Shown here: positions 23,498-36,496 of the stretch, piece by piece | Layout: every line of letters begins with the position of its first letter | How positions within the stretch are numbered: the stretch's first letter is position 1 | Origin: Sipunculus nudus | Taxonomy: Eukaryota > Annelida > Sipuncula > Golfingiida > Sipunculidae | Direction: 5' to 3' | DNA length: 64,000 nt | Assembly (NCBI GenBank): GCA_026874595.1 | Contig: CM049319.1 | Span: forward strand, 60,028,917-60,092,916 | Translations under genes and position numbers: made by a program | The notes under the pieces: generated by a model | Databases searched by the model: none | Seen by the model: the letters and a program-made list of their open reading frames with translations, nothing else | What the model was told of the DNA's origin: nothing

Positions 23498-23788
23498 CAG
23501 GGGCGTCAATATAGGGGGGATGGGGGGGGGGTATATATACCCCCCACTTTTTGGCAAGGGGGGGATGGTCAATTTTATCATCCCCCCCCACTTTTCAGAG
23601 AATAATATAATAATATTGCAAATGAAATTAATTAATAAATAGAATTAAAGACTTTGGATTCATTATCTAAAAAATGTTATATCTAAACCTTGCTTAGAAT
23701 TCACGAATACTCTTTTTTTCTAAAACAATATACTTATCTGAAATATGATTGAGTTTATATATATATTATATATATATATATATATAAC

Positions 23789-23833
<45 letters not shown>

Positions 23834-23888
23834 AACTCATCCTCCCCCCCCCCCCCCCCCCACCCTTGGAGAAAAATTGACGCCACTG
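23498..23888. mobile_element. hAT-like MITE inserted in the satellite
   Basis: The ends are CAGGGGCGTCAAT and, at the right, ATTGACGCCACTG, inverted copies apart from one base. The insertion is flanked by perfect 8-bp duplications GTGACACC (23490-23497 and 23889-23896), which is satellite sequence. CAG...CTG ends with 8-bp duplications are the mark of hAT elements. The 391-bp body has G and C runs and a long TA tract (about 23755-23829). It has no transposase, so it depends on one supplied elsewhere. Confidence 0.9.
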
Positions 23889-23896
23889 GTGACACC

Positions 23897-24612
23897 GCAG
23901 TGAAATCACGGTCGTGAGCTAAAAGTTATAGCATTTAGCAGTGAGATCATGCATGTTACACAACAGTGAGTTCACAGTTATATCACAGGATTACGTCAAA
24001 ATGTGACACCGCGGTGAATTCATAACTGTGAGCTCAAAGTGATATCATAGCAGTTGGCACATGTATGTTTTACAACAGTGAGTTTACAATGGTATCACAG
24101 GATGACGTGAAACTGTGACACCACGGTGAATTCAAAACTGTGAGCTCACAGTGATAGCATAGCAATGAGCTCATGTATGTTTTACAACAGTCAGCTCACA
24201 ATGATATAAAAGGATGACGTCAAAAATGTGACACCACAGTGAATTCACAACTGTAAGCTCACAGTGATAGCATAGCAATGAGCTCATGTATGTTTTACAA
24301 TAGTGAGTTCACAATGATATCAAAGGATGACGTCAAAAATGTGACACCACAGCGAATTCACTACTGTGAGCTCACAGTGATAGCATGGCAGGAGGTCATG
24401 TCTGTTACACAACGGTTAGTTCAGAGTGATATCTCAGGATGACGTCAAAATGTGACACCACGGTGAATTCACGGCCGTAGGCTAATAGTGATAGTATATA
24501 GCAGTGACCTCAAGCATGTTACACAACAGTGAGTTCACGGTTATATCATAGGATGAAATGACACAGCAGTGAATTCACACTGTGAGCTCACAGTGACAGC
24601 ATGGAATGAGTT
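23897..24612 (+). repeat. ~112-bp satellite array (right block)
   Basis: The same monomer continues after the MITE with six or seven more diverged units, for example starts near 24171, 24282 and 24394. These units are more scattered than in the left block, as expected at an array edge. Confidence 0.85.
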
Positions 24613-25613
24613 CGTGCATTTTAATGTCATTTCAGATTTTATTTGATGGTATTTTCTCTAGAAGTAGAATAAGAAAATTAGGAAATCGATTTTAAAAGGA
24701 AATATGATGTATATATTACACTCCAAGCGTAAAATTGCCCACATCATGAAATAGGCAGTTATTTTGCCCAGTTCATGAAATGAGTAAGAAAACGGTTGCC
24801 CATTTCATGAAATGAGCACCTTTTAAACCGTCAAATCTCTAATGGTTTCTGATTACCCATTCTAGCTGATATTAGATTAGGCATACTAACACAGGCCTAT
24901 ATGTTAAAAAAACTGTTTTGTGTCAGATGAAAACAAAACATTTGAATAATTCTCTACACTTTATTTTTATTATAAACACGTATTATATCATACAAATCAG
25001 CTTGACCAGATAAGCAAATATAATAATATTTGGCTCCAATGACAATGAAACATTTAACTATATTTCAGTATATATGTTCTGATAGTTTAAGTAGTAATCG
25101 TTGGATTCTCAATCTTATGTTAATCATCATATGAAACATTTAAATATTTCAGGTTCTTCAGTGGTTGTTTGATGATCAAAGTTAATTGTTAACATGGCAC
25201 AAGTGACAATATGGTTTCCTTTCAGCGTGTTCAATATTTGATGTAATGAAAATTCTTGAACACCAGTAGGCTAATTATTTGAAAATAATTGGGCAAGCAA
25301 AATATACTCCTGACTCAGATGTCACTAATTGGACCAACAGTTAGTAACAACCCTATGATTCACAAAGATCATAAATCATCTTTAACTTGGCAGTTGAAAC
25401 AAAAAACCTACAAAGTATGAACTCATTGCTAACTCAGTGTGATCAGTTAATTAGTACATACGAGTACTTTGAAGGTTTCATTAGTCAAGTGATTATCAGG
25501 CCATAGAGCTATGAGATAGATGAAACTTACCAATACCAGTTACTCATGTTTCATGTTTCTAAAATATTTTAATGTAAATGGTAATAAATCAACTAGACAA
25601 CCATAGGTCGAAC

Positions 25614-28523
25614 GCTTGCCGGAAATTGAAATGATAGACAGACGGACAGATACAAGATACTGTCGGTTTTCTATCAATGGAATGAATCACATGGCTATTG
25701 CTGAGAAGTCGTGCCCCGTAGAATGACATATCAGATAAAAGAACAAGCAGGCAGACAAAGCTGACAACAAATGACGAACAGACAGACATACTGATTATGT
25801 GAGACAAGATTGACCCCCAGAAGACCTTACCTAGTTATGGAGAAGGATCAGAGGAAGAATATAAGTTATAATTTATGCAATTGCGGTTTGTATTTTTGGA
25901 GATATGGCAAAATAATATTTTATTGGGGATGTTCGACTGCAGCGCCCTCTAGCGGACATATCCTGAAGACGACAGATGCGTTTCGTGATATTAGTGTATG
26001 ACATAAGATGTCCCAGTTTCAGCAGCAAGCATTTGAGGAATTTGAGGAAAGCTGACAAACAGACAGACATACTGACAAAGTGACACAAGAATGAGACCAG
26101 TTGACTTACTCAGGTTATTTAGAAGAACCAGAGGAAGAAAATAAGCCATAGTTTCTCTAATTGAGGTTTATAGCGCCCCCTAGCGGCCATATCCGGAAAA
26201 TGAAAAATATTTTTCGAGATATTATTGTAAGACATAAGATGTCCCAGTTCCAAAAGGATTCTTTCCAGGGCTGGGGCTATGTACATGTACTGGTACAGGT
26301 ACAGCATTTTTGGAAAGTACCTAGGTACATTTTAAAGATATACGAACTAATGATAATTGCATTAAATTCATCTAAATATGCAATAATAAATTATAATAGA
26401 ATGGCAGAATATATCAGTAAAAAGTATTAAATGATCACTTCCTATGTCATCAGGAAAAAAACAGGTCTGGCAAATGTAAAGGATTGCCTTTAGTAAATGT
26501 GATAAATAAACGAAGCTTATAAAGTTTACAAAGTTATTAATACAGAAAAATAAAACTTTCATAAAATGTCTATTTTTCAAATCAAGTTTTGAGCTTCTGA
26601 GTAATGATTTAAAATCAAAACCACTGAGAGCACCACACTTTAAAGTAAAAAGGCTTAATAGCTTGACTGAAAGGGAAAATCTTACAATCAATTTTACAGA
26701 TTAACTTCATGGCAATAGTACATACACATGTACAAGTAAGAATACACATGTACATGGCAGAAAGGGACACTGAGGATGTTTGCAGCACCTGTATGTAATG
26801 CGTGAGCTGGGACTTTTTTTCTGTTAAATGGGAAGTTCTGCTTTTGTTTGGCTTATGTTGAGTTCAGTGATATGATAAGTATTTTCTTTACTTCTACACT
26901 TATCCTACACCAATTTTCTTTATACATACTAGACAACAGGTATCTACATAGGGCATAAAAGCAACACTGTCCATATCCTTTGCTCTATACCCTTTATATC
27001 TGATAAAGCAACAATTAACTTCCTGTGTAGAGGCTGGAGGTAGCTGAGCCAGCATGCTTCAAGCCCCAGTCCACTCAAGTTCAAGTTCTAAGGGTTGAAA
27101 GCTTAGTAATTACCCCTGCCTGGTTTAGGTAACAGCCATGTCAGGGATGACTGCTCAGTACCTTGACCAAACCAGATGTCAATATCCAGTATCTTGCCTG
27201 TAATTCATATAATTATGAATTGTGCACCTAGATACAGGTACCAACCCTGTTCAGTGTACATACTAGCCAGCTTTAGATATTGGGCATGTAGGCATCCCCC
27301 TGTATCTATCCTTTGTTGGTTGCTGTATACTTGTGCTGATAATATATAATGCTGAAATGAACTTCCTGTTTAGAGACTGGAGGTTGACCAGCTAGCTAGC
27401 CAGGTAGCTAGCTACAAAAGCAACAGGAATGAATGCTTTTTAATTACCCCTGCCTAGGATAGGGAACTGCCTTGAAAGGAGTGAAAGCTTTGTACATGCA
27501 ATTGACCCAAACCTGGTGTCCATTTCAAGTACCAGGGTCAAATTTGTACCTGCAGTACCTTATACCAGGTACAGGTACTTAAGTTCCAGGTACAGGTACA
27601 GGTACAAGGTACTTCCTACTCATGACGGCGAGGTACAGGTACAGGTACAGGTACTCTGAATTGTGTACCTAGGTACAGGTACAGGTACAGGTACAAGTAC
27701 CTGGCCCCAACCCTGGATTTCTTTCAAAACTGTGACCTATAGAATGCTATATGTGGCCAAAAGAGCAAGCAAGCGAATTTGAGGACAACTGACTAACAGA
27801 CACACACACTGACAAAGTGACACAAGATTGAAACAAGATGACTAAACCAGATTATGGAGAAGACCCAGAGGAAGAAAATAAGCTATAGTTTATGTAATTA
27901 GAGCTTATAATTTTGGAGATATGGCCAAATCAAGATATGTGGAGGAGGTGTGCATCCAGCGCCCCCTAGCGGCCTTATTAAAAAAATGAAAAAACAGTTT
28001 CGAAATACTTCTGTAGGACTTGTCAGTCTAAAAATATTCCTGCAACACTGTGGCCTCCATGGCAAGATGAATAAAATCTCGAAATATCTCGTTTGACGAG
28101 ATATTATACGAGATATTGCGAGACTTCTAATGCAACCTTTTAGTACTAATTGAATGTTACCTAATGTAAAAACTAGACCTCTGTAGCCTTAAAACTGACA
28201 AAGTTAGAAAAATAAGACCACTTTCTCGGAAAATGCGTTACCGTGTGTTAAAATGAGCTACTGTTGAAGTAGATACGTCTAATAGTAACACAGATATGAA
28301 GAAAAAACCGTTTTGTATACTTTTCGATGACCTTGACCTTGGACCTATATTGACCAACAGCAATAGGCTCCTGTCATTTAAAAATTTCCATCAATTGTGT
28401 AAATTTGAAAGCGTTGCTGCAAAATTGTGACCTGTAGAGAGGGAACAGACAAACAAACAGACAGACAAACAGACATCCCCGACTGACCAACCAGCTTGCC
28501 GAAATCGGAGATTTCCGGCAAGC
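25614..28523. mobile_element. Element with GCTTGCCGGAAAT inverted ends (middle level)
   Basis: GCTTGCCGGAAAT at 25614-25626 faces ATTTCCGGCAAGC at 28511-28523. Both are followed inward by AGACAGAC-type runs (GATAGACAGACGGACAGA on the left, ACAAACAGACAGACAAACAG on the right). Inside are three directly repeated units of about 280 bp, each with GAGGAAGAA-ATAAG, TTTGGAGATATGGC and AGCGCCCCCTAGCGGCC. They lie near 25800-26060, 26090-26265 and 27716-28050. The second and third are separated only by the hAT-like insertion. Confidence 0.6.
26266..27715. mobile_element. 1.45-kb hAT-like element (innermost)
   Basis: The left end is CAGGGCTGGGGCTATGTAC and the right end reverse-complements to CAGGGTTGGGGCCAGGTAC, typical hAT termini. 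The flanks are ATTCTTTC on the left and ATTTCTTTC on the right, an 8-bp target duplication with one extra T. Both ends carry runs of GTACAGGTACAGG or its complement. The longest internal frame (26368-26691, minus strand, 107 residues) is hydrophobic and AT-driven and shows no transposase motif. Removing the element restores the GTCCCAGTTCCAAAAGG...CAAAACTGTGACC repeat text. Confidence 0.8.
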
Positions 28524-28913
28524 AATAATGTAAAATATAGCTTAGTAATAGTCGTGTACATAAATATATTAATAATTGAAAATTAGATTTATATCAATAT
28601 ATACATATAACTACATACTTATAAAATGTAAGCTGAAATATGTCTTTTTTCACTTTATCAATTACGATTAAATCCATTAAAATAGAAAAGGGTGTTCCAT
28701 GCACATTATACATTCAATTAGTCATGAGGACTCCTTCAAATACTCCTTTATACTTACAGAACTGAGAAATATAGTGCCGATTGTTAAGTTACTCATTTAA
28801 TGAAATGGGCAAGCAGAATTTAGTGATTTTGCCCATTTCACAAAATGGACAAAATAACTGCCCATTTCATGCATGGCCCATTTCATGAGATGTGCAATTT
28901 CACATCTGGGGCG

Positions 28914-28915
28914 TA

Positions 28916-28967
<52 letters not shown>
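28914..28967. repeat. (CA)n(TA)n microsatellite
   Basis: A CA run leads directly into a TA run at the edge of the outer nested element. The frame 28892-29137 crosses it and is not credible. Confidence 0.9.
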
Positions 28968-28969
<2 letters not shown>

Positions 28970-29676
28970 GTCAATCTAGTTAATGTTCATATGACATCAA
29001 ATCGATGTCAAGTTTTAGATGTAAAATTGTCGCCAAACTGGCATCAATATTTTTTTAGGTATAAGAGTGCATGCATGCTGTTTAGGGGTATCATTTTTAT
29101 TTGGCCTACAACATTTTTTAATGATACAAGGGCATGAAGTGTGTTTCAAATGATATGCAATACATATAATGTCAGAAATCATTGTGAAGGTCAAATACTT
29201 GTGTATTGCTGTAACAAAATTGCTTAAATTAAAGACGTACTATCAACATTTACATGAGGTGACGGCACTATTATCCAGCAATAAAATACATTAAAAAGTT
29301 CAGAAGCTTTGTTTTCCTGGCAGAGGTTTATGTAAATTCAGGAAACAAAATAAAAATGGAAATAGTGCATTTTATTGTACTTTCATTAATTCAGACCCAT
29401 ATGAGATGGGGGAAACCAAGCGAGCCGACTTAGTTCCAAATTTATAATAAGAGATAATTGGGTATAAACGATTAGGTTTTTGCGCGGGTTGGTTTACGTA
29501 TGACTATATAAGAACTGCATAAGCACAGGATATGGGATTAACGAATGAGGCTGAGAAAAAACTTTGGGTAGCTAACATCGGATGAATGCATGATGGAATA
29601 TGTAAAAAAAAGACAGGATATAATTTCTAAAAGGCACAGACATGGAGACAGACCGAGGTCATGTTTGCATACATGT

Positions 29677-29727
<51 letters not shown>

Positions 29728-31371
29728 TGACATACGCGTTTTTAAAAGGTTGAAGCGACAAATGTTCCGGTTCTATAGATATATATCAATTTAAATGACA
29801 ATGCATGTTATAGCAACTTATTAATGAGGTTTATAGGGCAGGTCTTGCTCTATACTATATATTTTAAATAAAAAGTGTTATAATAAATGCATTTTTAAGT
29901 AGTCTTTCTTTAAATTCGTAATTTGAGTTTTAATAAAACCTTAAAACACAAAAAAAAATAAAGTGTAAACAGATATTATTATTTTAAATTATTACTATCG
30001 TTATTATTATTGTTTATTTCAGACAGTCATACATTACATGATAATCATGTCCGTAGTTAGTTACATAAAAACATAAAAATATGATATAACGACAAGATAA
30101 TAAAAATAATAATAAAAAAAAAAACAAATGCAGATTTAAAGAAAATGCATGCAATGTTTGTTTTAATATGTGTGATCATCACAATGGTAACGTCCATGCA
30201 AATTATCTGGTTGTTAGAAAGTAATAAAATAATAAATTTCTGCAATATGAAATTAGAAATAAATTGTAAGAGTATAACAATGGGCCTTGAAATAAATGGC
30301 AGCTAGAGGCAGCATGCAGTTACCGCTATTAACGTCAAAACTCGGTCAAATATTTGATAATGGCGGGATATGAATTTGTTCCCCCTTTCCAAATTACACC
30401 AATGTTATTTGAAAATGCAAACGTAAGGCGTTGTTGATTTATTTTGTAGGTGTTGACTATGTAAAGCACATCAAATACTTTTAAACATTTCAACAAAAGA
30501 CTTTCGTAATATATTAAAAAGATAAGAATGTTTAACAGGGAAAAATGATGTAACCCTTTCAGAATTATGCCCTAAACAATTTAAAATAAAAATGGGTTTA
30601 ATGGGAAAATGTTTGAATCTTTAAAGTTACATTCTATATACAACCAGCAAAATTTAATATAAATTTTTCATATATATGGTAATAAATATATATTGTCTTT
30701 AAAGGTAGAAATTAAAATTGCAATTTAATCAAATAGAATATTTCTATATGATGCTTTAAATGTTTCAAGGTTATTATGATGAAATGTTCCTTCTTATAGA
30801 TGAAAATAATTCATCCATATTATACGTTTCTTTATATCGTTGCGCTCCCCCTCCCACCCGCCTATACACACATATAGCAATAAATTTATATCAGAGCAAA
30901 CATAGTAAACGGTACTGGTCAGCATTTTATATTTCATTTATATTACTGTAGTCAATACATGTTGATGTTGTTAACCCTGCTCATCACCACTGGATATGCT
31001 TGTAATATTAAATTGCTCTACATGAACTTTACAGTCATAGAAACAGCTGTTAGTATTTGTTTATGGTAATGCCATTGTCAATTAATCATAATTCCCTTTC
31101 AGTGAAAGTACAGTTGTGCTAAAAATGACAATACCCAGACCGTTAATTGCTTGTTTAAATGAGACCACCGGTCCTGCAATGGACGTGATGTTGAGCTGAC
31201 CACTTTTCCTCAAACAACAAAGAAATTGTTGAGTGTTACAAAAAATAGTGTATTCAAGACAAAATGCAGTCTAGAATATAAGGAATAAAACAAGATATAC
31301 GTAAAAGAGGGGGGGGGATGGTTTAGCTGCATGCAGTACTGATCAGCAATGATCTAACAACCCTTTGCCCT

Positions 31372-31421
<50 letters not shown>

Positions 31422-31543
31422 TTATAATTATTATGACCGTACATTGTTCTTATTTGTCTGATGAATATTAAACCTGCCATAAATATATTTTTTATATTTA
31501 TTAACATTTCAAAATCTGATACATACAAGGAGAGTCAATATTT

Positions 31544-31624
<81 letters not shown>

Positions 31625-31889
31625 CATCCTGTATTAATAGATTAAACTGAAAGGGGAATAAAGATATGTTATATACAACAAATGCACATACATCACTTAC
31701 TGATGTATACATATATAAACTGCTATCAATCAAGAATTTGGTATAGACTGTGCTCTCATTTCCAAACTTGCAATTTAAACAGGAACCGTGAATTGGTGGA
31801 ATGTACAGCAAGCTCATTCTGTGAGCACTGCGGCCCTCTCACATTAACTGTCAGTATGTCACTTGTGAAATGATCCGCTTAGGCGCACT
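28968..31889. other. AT-rich DNA with TA microsatellites
   Basis: Runs of TA lie at about 29680-29723, 31374-31419 and 31550-31621. The last is 70 bp and gives the poly Ile-Tyr frame at 31542-31817. No convincing exon is visible between them. Confidence 0.6.
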
Positions 31890-32025
31890 CATGTACCGGT
31901 AATCCCCCGCCCCCTGGCACTGGGGTCGTCTTTATTTTCTGTGACCTTGTGATGCCAACATTCTGGCGGGAAACTAAGCATTGCAGCCGGTACAGTCAAC
32001 CCACCGAGACACCTGTTCAGGCATT
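31890..32025 (+). promoter_or_regulatory. Possible promoter and first non-coding exon
   Basis: This is a locally GC-rich island in AT-rich surroundings. It contains CCCCCGCCCCC and TGGCGGGAAA, the latter a consensus-like E2F site (about 31963-31972). It ends ...AGGCATT before GTGAGTATATC, a good splice donor (GTGAGT at 32026-32031). No ATG-led frame is kept. The partner exons are unknown; the last-exon candidate at 42999 is the nearest downstream one on this strand. Confidence 0.3.
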
Positions 32026-32035
32026 GTGAGTATAT

Positions 32036-32292
32036 CTTTATTCTGCATTCCTTCCTGCTTTAATACCTGCATAGCTATATAATAATAAAAAAAAAATTGG
32101 TACAAAATTTTAACAAGACTAATTGTGCGAGTTGCATAAAAATCTGCCGTTTCCTTGGTAAAGGTAAACGGGGAGGTTTCCTGGCCAGCTAGCCAGTCAG
32201 GTTCAATAATATCATGACCTACTGTATATACAAAAAAGATGGTCTGAAATGTAGTTATAAGGTTAATTCAGTAAATCCATATATGTTTATAT

Positions 32293-32347
<55 letters not shown>

Positions 32348-33878
32348 GACGTGTGTGTGTTTTGTAAATACCGGTATTTGTGTATATATGTATTCAAATG
32401 TGTGTGTGTGTTCGTCTGTGAGATTATATACTATGTTTTCTATATAAGTAGTTGATCGTAATAGTGTGATGTGACATATCAGAGCTGTCAGGGGGCATTA
32501 TGCGAACTCCACAAGCAAGGAAGCCAAAGCCATAATTGTCTGACCTAGACTGAACCTGCTGCATTCCTTAGATTAACATGCCCTATACACAGACCATATT
32601 ACCCCACCTCCTCCCTCTCTATCTCTCTCTCTTCCTCACCTCATTTATAAACTTGAGCCATTACAGTGCTCAGGCTGGCATCGTATGCCCTTATTCACTG
32701 AAACCTTACTATATCCTGACAAATAGCATGTTACCCTCCCCTCTTATTTCGTCTTCATTATCTACTTTATAATGACATTAATGATGCACACGACCATAGC
32801 ATTATAATCACATTCATATAGGCCTATTTTTAAATAAAATTGAAATTTAGTAAATTAAAGTGGCAAAAATTGAATATTAAAATAAAATGAATAAATAAAA
32901 TATTAGGGAAAACTTAAAATAATTTTGATGTACTGAACGTACTGCATGTATTACATTAAGTGCAGTCACTTGTAGACGTCAATTTTAAACCATATGGTCC
33001 TTGTTTAAAAATTAAATTTAAATTTAATTCTTTCCTTTTTATACACTTCTTTATACAGGCCGCCATTTGGACTGTAAAAAAGGGGGAAAAGGGAAAAAGG
33101 GAGAGGCCTTATAATGCAGCAGTGAGCATGCAGGGTTAGGAATCAAATGGGGCCGGGAAATCTGGCCTTGATATAGGATATTGTTGCTTTTAAGTGTGGC
33201 TGTACGGGGAATTATATTGTATATATAGATACTTTTATGAATAAATTTGTAAAACAATCTTAAGATACCATTTTTGAAAATAAGAGTATAAGCAGTTTTA
33301 AGTGATAAAAAAAACCAGACCAATGTAAAAAGAAAAATGGGGGAAATGTGTTTAAAACTGTTTAAATCAATTTATGTAACTTACAGTTAATGATTTAAAG
33401 GGGTATATGTAAATCAATAAAATATAAATGATAAAAAAATTATTATTTAACAAATCATAATTTTCACTGAGCATTTTACAAAAATAACAGAAAATACATA
33501 AGGATGTGATTCATTGCTACTCAGCTCTCATTAAAGTGGTCAGCTAGAGATAAAATATATTTAATATAATATTATAACAAGAGATTTAATTAAAGTGCTT
33601 GCTAATGTATATAATATGACATCCATATTATTATTATTATGAAATAACCTATAACCACTATTATTCCATAACATTTTGAAAGACTGAAGTAAATAAGTAA
33701 AAACATTAAAAACCTGGTTGTGTCACTAGTTTAGTTTGGAATAGTAGTGGTTATGTTGACCTGTTTGAGTTCTGAGCAGAAAACAGGTTAATTGGTTTAG
33801 TTCTGTTCAGAAGATGTACACTGTGACATATACTGACCTATACATAAATGTGTCCTTTTGCATGCTTTCCTAAAAATA
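32036..33878. other. No gene seen; (TA)n at 32297-32344
   Basis: AT-rich DNA with one TA run followed by GTGTGTGT. Frames at 32578-32772 and 33051-33323 lack splice signals and motifs. Confidence 0.5.
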
Positions 33879-33930
33879 ACAATTAAGGGACCCATTGGTC
33901 ACAGCGCTCAGCTGAATTTTCCTATTACAC
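33879..33930 (-). repeat. 3' end of AGCTCAGCTGA-family repeat, minus strand
   Basis: The reverse complement contains TTCAGCTGAGCGCTGTGACC followed by ATGGGTCCCTTAATTGT, which is the 3' terminus seen at 38355 and 42545. Only the end is recognisable. Confidence 0.65.
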
Positions 33931-33970
33931 AAAATTATCAGAAATTACCATACTGAAAAGAGAATAGTCT

Positions 33971-35475
33971 TTTTTAACTCAGCTGACTGTAAGTCAAATG
34001 AGCTATAGTGATCGGTCAGTGTTCGTCGTCCATCCGTCCGTCCGTCTGTGTGTTAGACTGGCACGTTTTGACACTGAATATCCAGGGAGGTCAGTAAAAA
34101 GTCACATTGGAACCTGAAATTAGGTCACTGTGACCTATATCCTCTGAGCTTTGGGGCTGGTAAATACGCCCCCCCCCCCCCGAATAATCAAAAATTTGAT
34201 ACAATCCTCAGGTATCTTGATAATTAATACATCAATTGCCCTGAATCTTGCCTTGAAGATGACCATGGCAAGGTTAGTCAGTTCCCGAAAACTGGTGGCG
34301 CCACTTTTTTTCTAATTTTCACGATTTTTTTTCTGTTTTTGAGACCGTTAAATGACAGCAATTATGACAGTTTCACGGCTGTGGCTTCATCTGATGTCCC
34401 AAAACCTGGTGTGTTTATTGATTATGTATGGTTTCTTGATTTCCAGAAGACTGGTGGAGCGACCTGTATTTTTTCTTTTTTTTTAATGATTTTTATTTTG
34501 AGACTACCACATTATATTGAAACTATCAGATTTGCAAATGTGGTTTCATCTAGTGTCATGAAACCATTTGTTATTAGGGACCCAACAGAACAAGTGGATG
34601 CCCTATAGTAATCACCTTGTCCTTCCGTCCGTCTGTCCATCTGTTCGTTTTTCTGTATGTCCGTCAAATTTCTTTCCTGACGATACCTCAAGTTTTGACA
34701 TATCAATTTCAAACTTGAATTATATATGGCCCACCTCTATAGCAAGAACTCTATTGATTTTTGGGTGGCAAGGTCAAAGGTCAAACACAGAGGACCCAAT
34801 TATTTAGAAAGATTATGGGTGCATTTTAAGCAAATTATTTCACCCTTAAACCTTCCATCTAGCAAATATAGGTGAAGTGCAAATAGAAGATCAACCTGTT
34901 TGATTTTGGGGTCATGAGATCAAAGGATTGAGATATTGGTTTCAAACATGACTATTATATGGCCTATCACTAAAGGAAGAACCCTTTTGATTAAGAGGTC
35001 ATGAGGCCAAAAGTCAAGGTCATAGAATCCACTTCTTTTAATAGAATGTGGATGCAAGCAGAACTTTGCATCCGAAACCTTCCATCTTCCACATTTTGCT
35101 CACCTACCAATAGCGGAAGATAATTATGGATTTTTGGAACAAAGGTCAAGGTCACAGAGGACATCTGCCCGCATATTTGTTACCAAATGGTAGCTCCAGT
35201 TTGGAATGAAAATGGATATCAAACTTGTTCTGATTTGAAAAATTGGAAATCGCCATCTTATTTCAATTATAATAAATTCAATGTGTGTTATTATAATTTG
35301 ATCAACTAATCTCCACTTTCTCCCTTTTTTAAATAATTTACTTGCATATTAAAGTCAGTTAGATTAGATACCAATACAAATATGTAATCATGGGAGGCTA
35401 ACTGTTGCCACATTCCAATATATTAGATTCTCATAATTTCAGCTGCGTGCCGTGACCCACAGGTCCTTTGTTTTA
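33971..35475 (+). repeat. AGCTCAGCTGA-family repeat, copy with insertions
   Basis: It begins TTTTTAACTCAGCTGACTGT and TGAGCTATAGTGATC, with GTCCGTCCGTCCGTC, and closes with TTCAGCTGCGTGCCGTGACC and ACAGGTCCTTTGTTTT. Between lie a two-copy ~170-bp repeat (34280-34565, with CCCGAAAACTGGTGGCGCCA and a diverged second copy) and a fragment of the GGGCCCCGC family from about 34577. I treat the whole as one copy with later insertions; it could be separate copies. Confidence 0.55.
34577..35170 (+). repeat. GGGCCCCGC-family repeat fragment
   Basis: The start AGGGACCCAACAGAACAAGT and GGATGCCCTATAGTAATCAC aligns with the start of the copy at 50814 (AGGGCCCCGCTTAAAAAGTG, then GGTGCCCTATTGTGATCGAC). The shared text continues with CAAGGTCAAAGGTCAAA-type blocks. 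The right end of the family is not found here. Confidence 0.5.
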
Positions 35476-36496
35476 CATTCTTGTAACTCAGGATTTACTA
35501 TACATATTAGAGAACTTAAACTTTTGGCATTAAATTTATTTTTTTTACAACCAAACTTTCTTTTATGTATATGGAAATTGTAAATTTGCATAATCCTATC
35601 AAAAGTTGGTTTATTCTGTCTAATATGGCATCATAGTATATACATAATATATATATATATATTTTTTTGAAAGTAAATCCAGAATCCAAGGTAGTTAATA
35701 AACAAGTGTGTGATAGTTTCAACATGCACTTAATCATTTAGAGAAGCTTGATACAACAAAGGTGACAACATATCTCAATAAATTATCTTAACTATTTGAA
35801 TGAAACAGGCACAAGAAGTAATATACTTTTACATGGGACACATGGTTAATAATCATATGACAAGGGGAAATAAGAAATTGGTTCTAAGAGTTATATCAAA
35901 TGTTACCCTTTCTTAAAGAAATAAAATGTACAATTAACTGAAACCATTTACAACATGTGGCCAAAAATGAAATATGATAATAAGTTTCCCACAAGTTTCA
36001 AATAATTTAATGTGACAATATGATACCTAAATTTAATCCTGCCTTAGTCTGATGTTGCAAGGGTACACCATTTTGGCAGTTTTATTATATACATTTTATT
36101 TAATGAGTATTTATTCATTTTTAGTCTATGTCATAAATTAAAATTGGTTAATATATATTAAAAGAATAAATTGTTTAATCAACTTTTAAACATTCACATT
36201 AATGTACACACCAAAAATGGTAGGATTCTTCTAACCATAAGCAAAACCATATAACATCATATTAAGCATTTATTCAATTTTGGTCCATCAAAATTGTTAA
36301 GAACCGGGATATAATATATTTCACATATTACAAGAATGTTAAAAATTACCAGGTTATGGGTTAAATTTCCATTAAAAAAATTAAACTATTGTGATAACTT
36401 TCACTTCTGTCTACAAACCAAAAATAGCGGGAATCTTATTAAAACCATATAACATAAAAACATTGTTAAAGATGTTAATTTATTTAGAAAAATTGA
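35476..36496. other. No gene seen
   Basis: AT-rich DNA with a short TA run near 35647. No gene or clear repeat. Confidence 0.5.

Larger units (their letters stand above)
24716..28916. mobile_element. 4.2-kb inverted-repeat element (outer of three nested)
   Basis: The left end reads TTACACTCCAAGCG and then AAATTGCCCA-ATCATGAAAT. The right end, reverse-complemented, reads TTACGCCCCAGATG and then AAATTGCACA-CTCATGAAAT. Homology continues inward with GGCAGTTATTTTG and TTGCCCATTTCAT for about 100 bp on each side. TTGCCCATTTCATGAAATG is itself partly palindromic and repeated. I cannot define the target duplication (the right side runs into a CA/TA microsatellite). No transposase is visible. Confidence 0.65.

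Noticed and set aside
20766-24612. CRISPR-like array
   Set aside because: Repeat units are contiguous and about 112 bp, with no unique spacers and no cas genes; it is a satellite in a eukaryote.
26368-26691. 107-codon minus-strand frame inside the hAT-like element
   Set aside because: I looked for hAT transposase dimerisation-domain motifs and saw none; composition is AT-driven.
28892-29137. 81-codon frame on the + strand
   Set aside because: Its core is Thr-His and Ile-Tyr runs from the CA/TA microsatellite.
31542-31817. 91-codon frame on the minus strand
   Set aside because: About a third is Ile-Tyr alternation from a TA microsatellite; no splice or family support.
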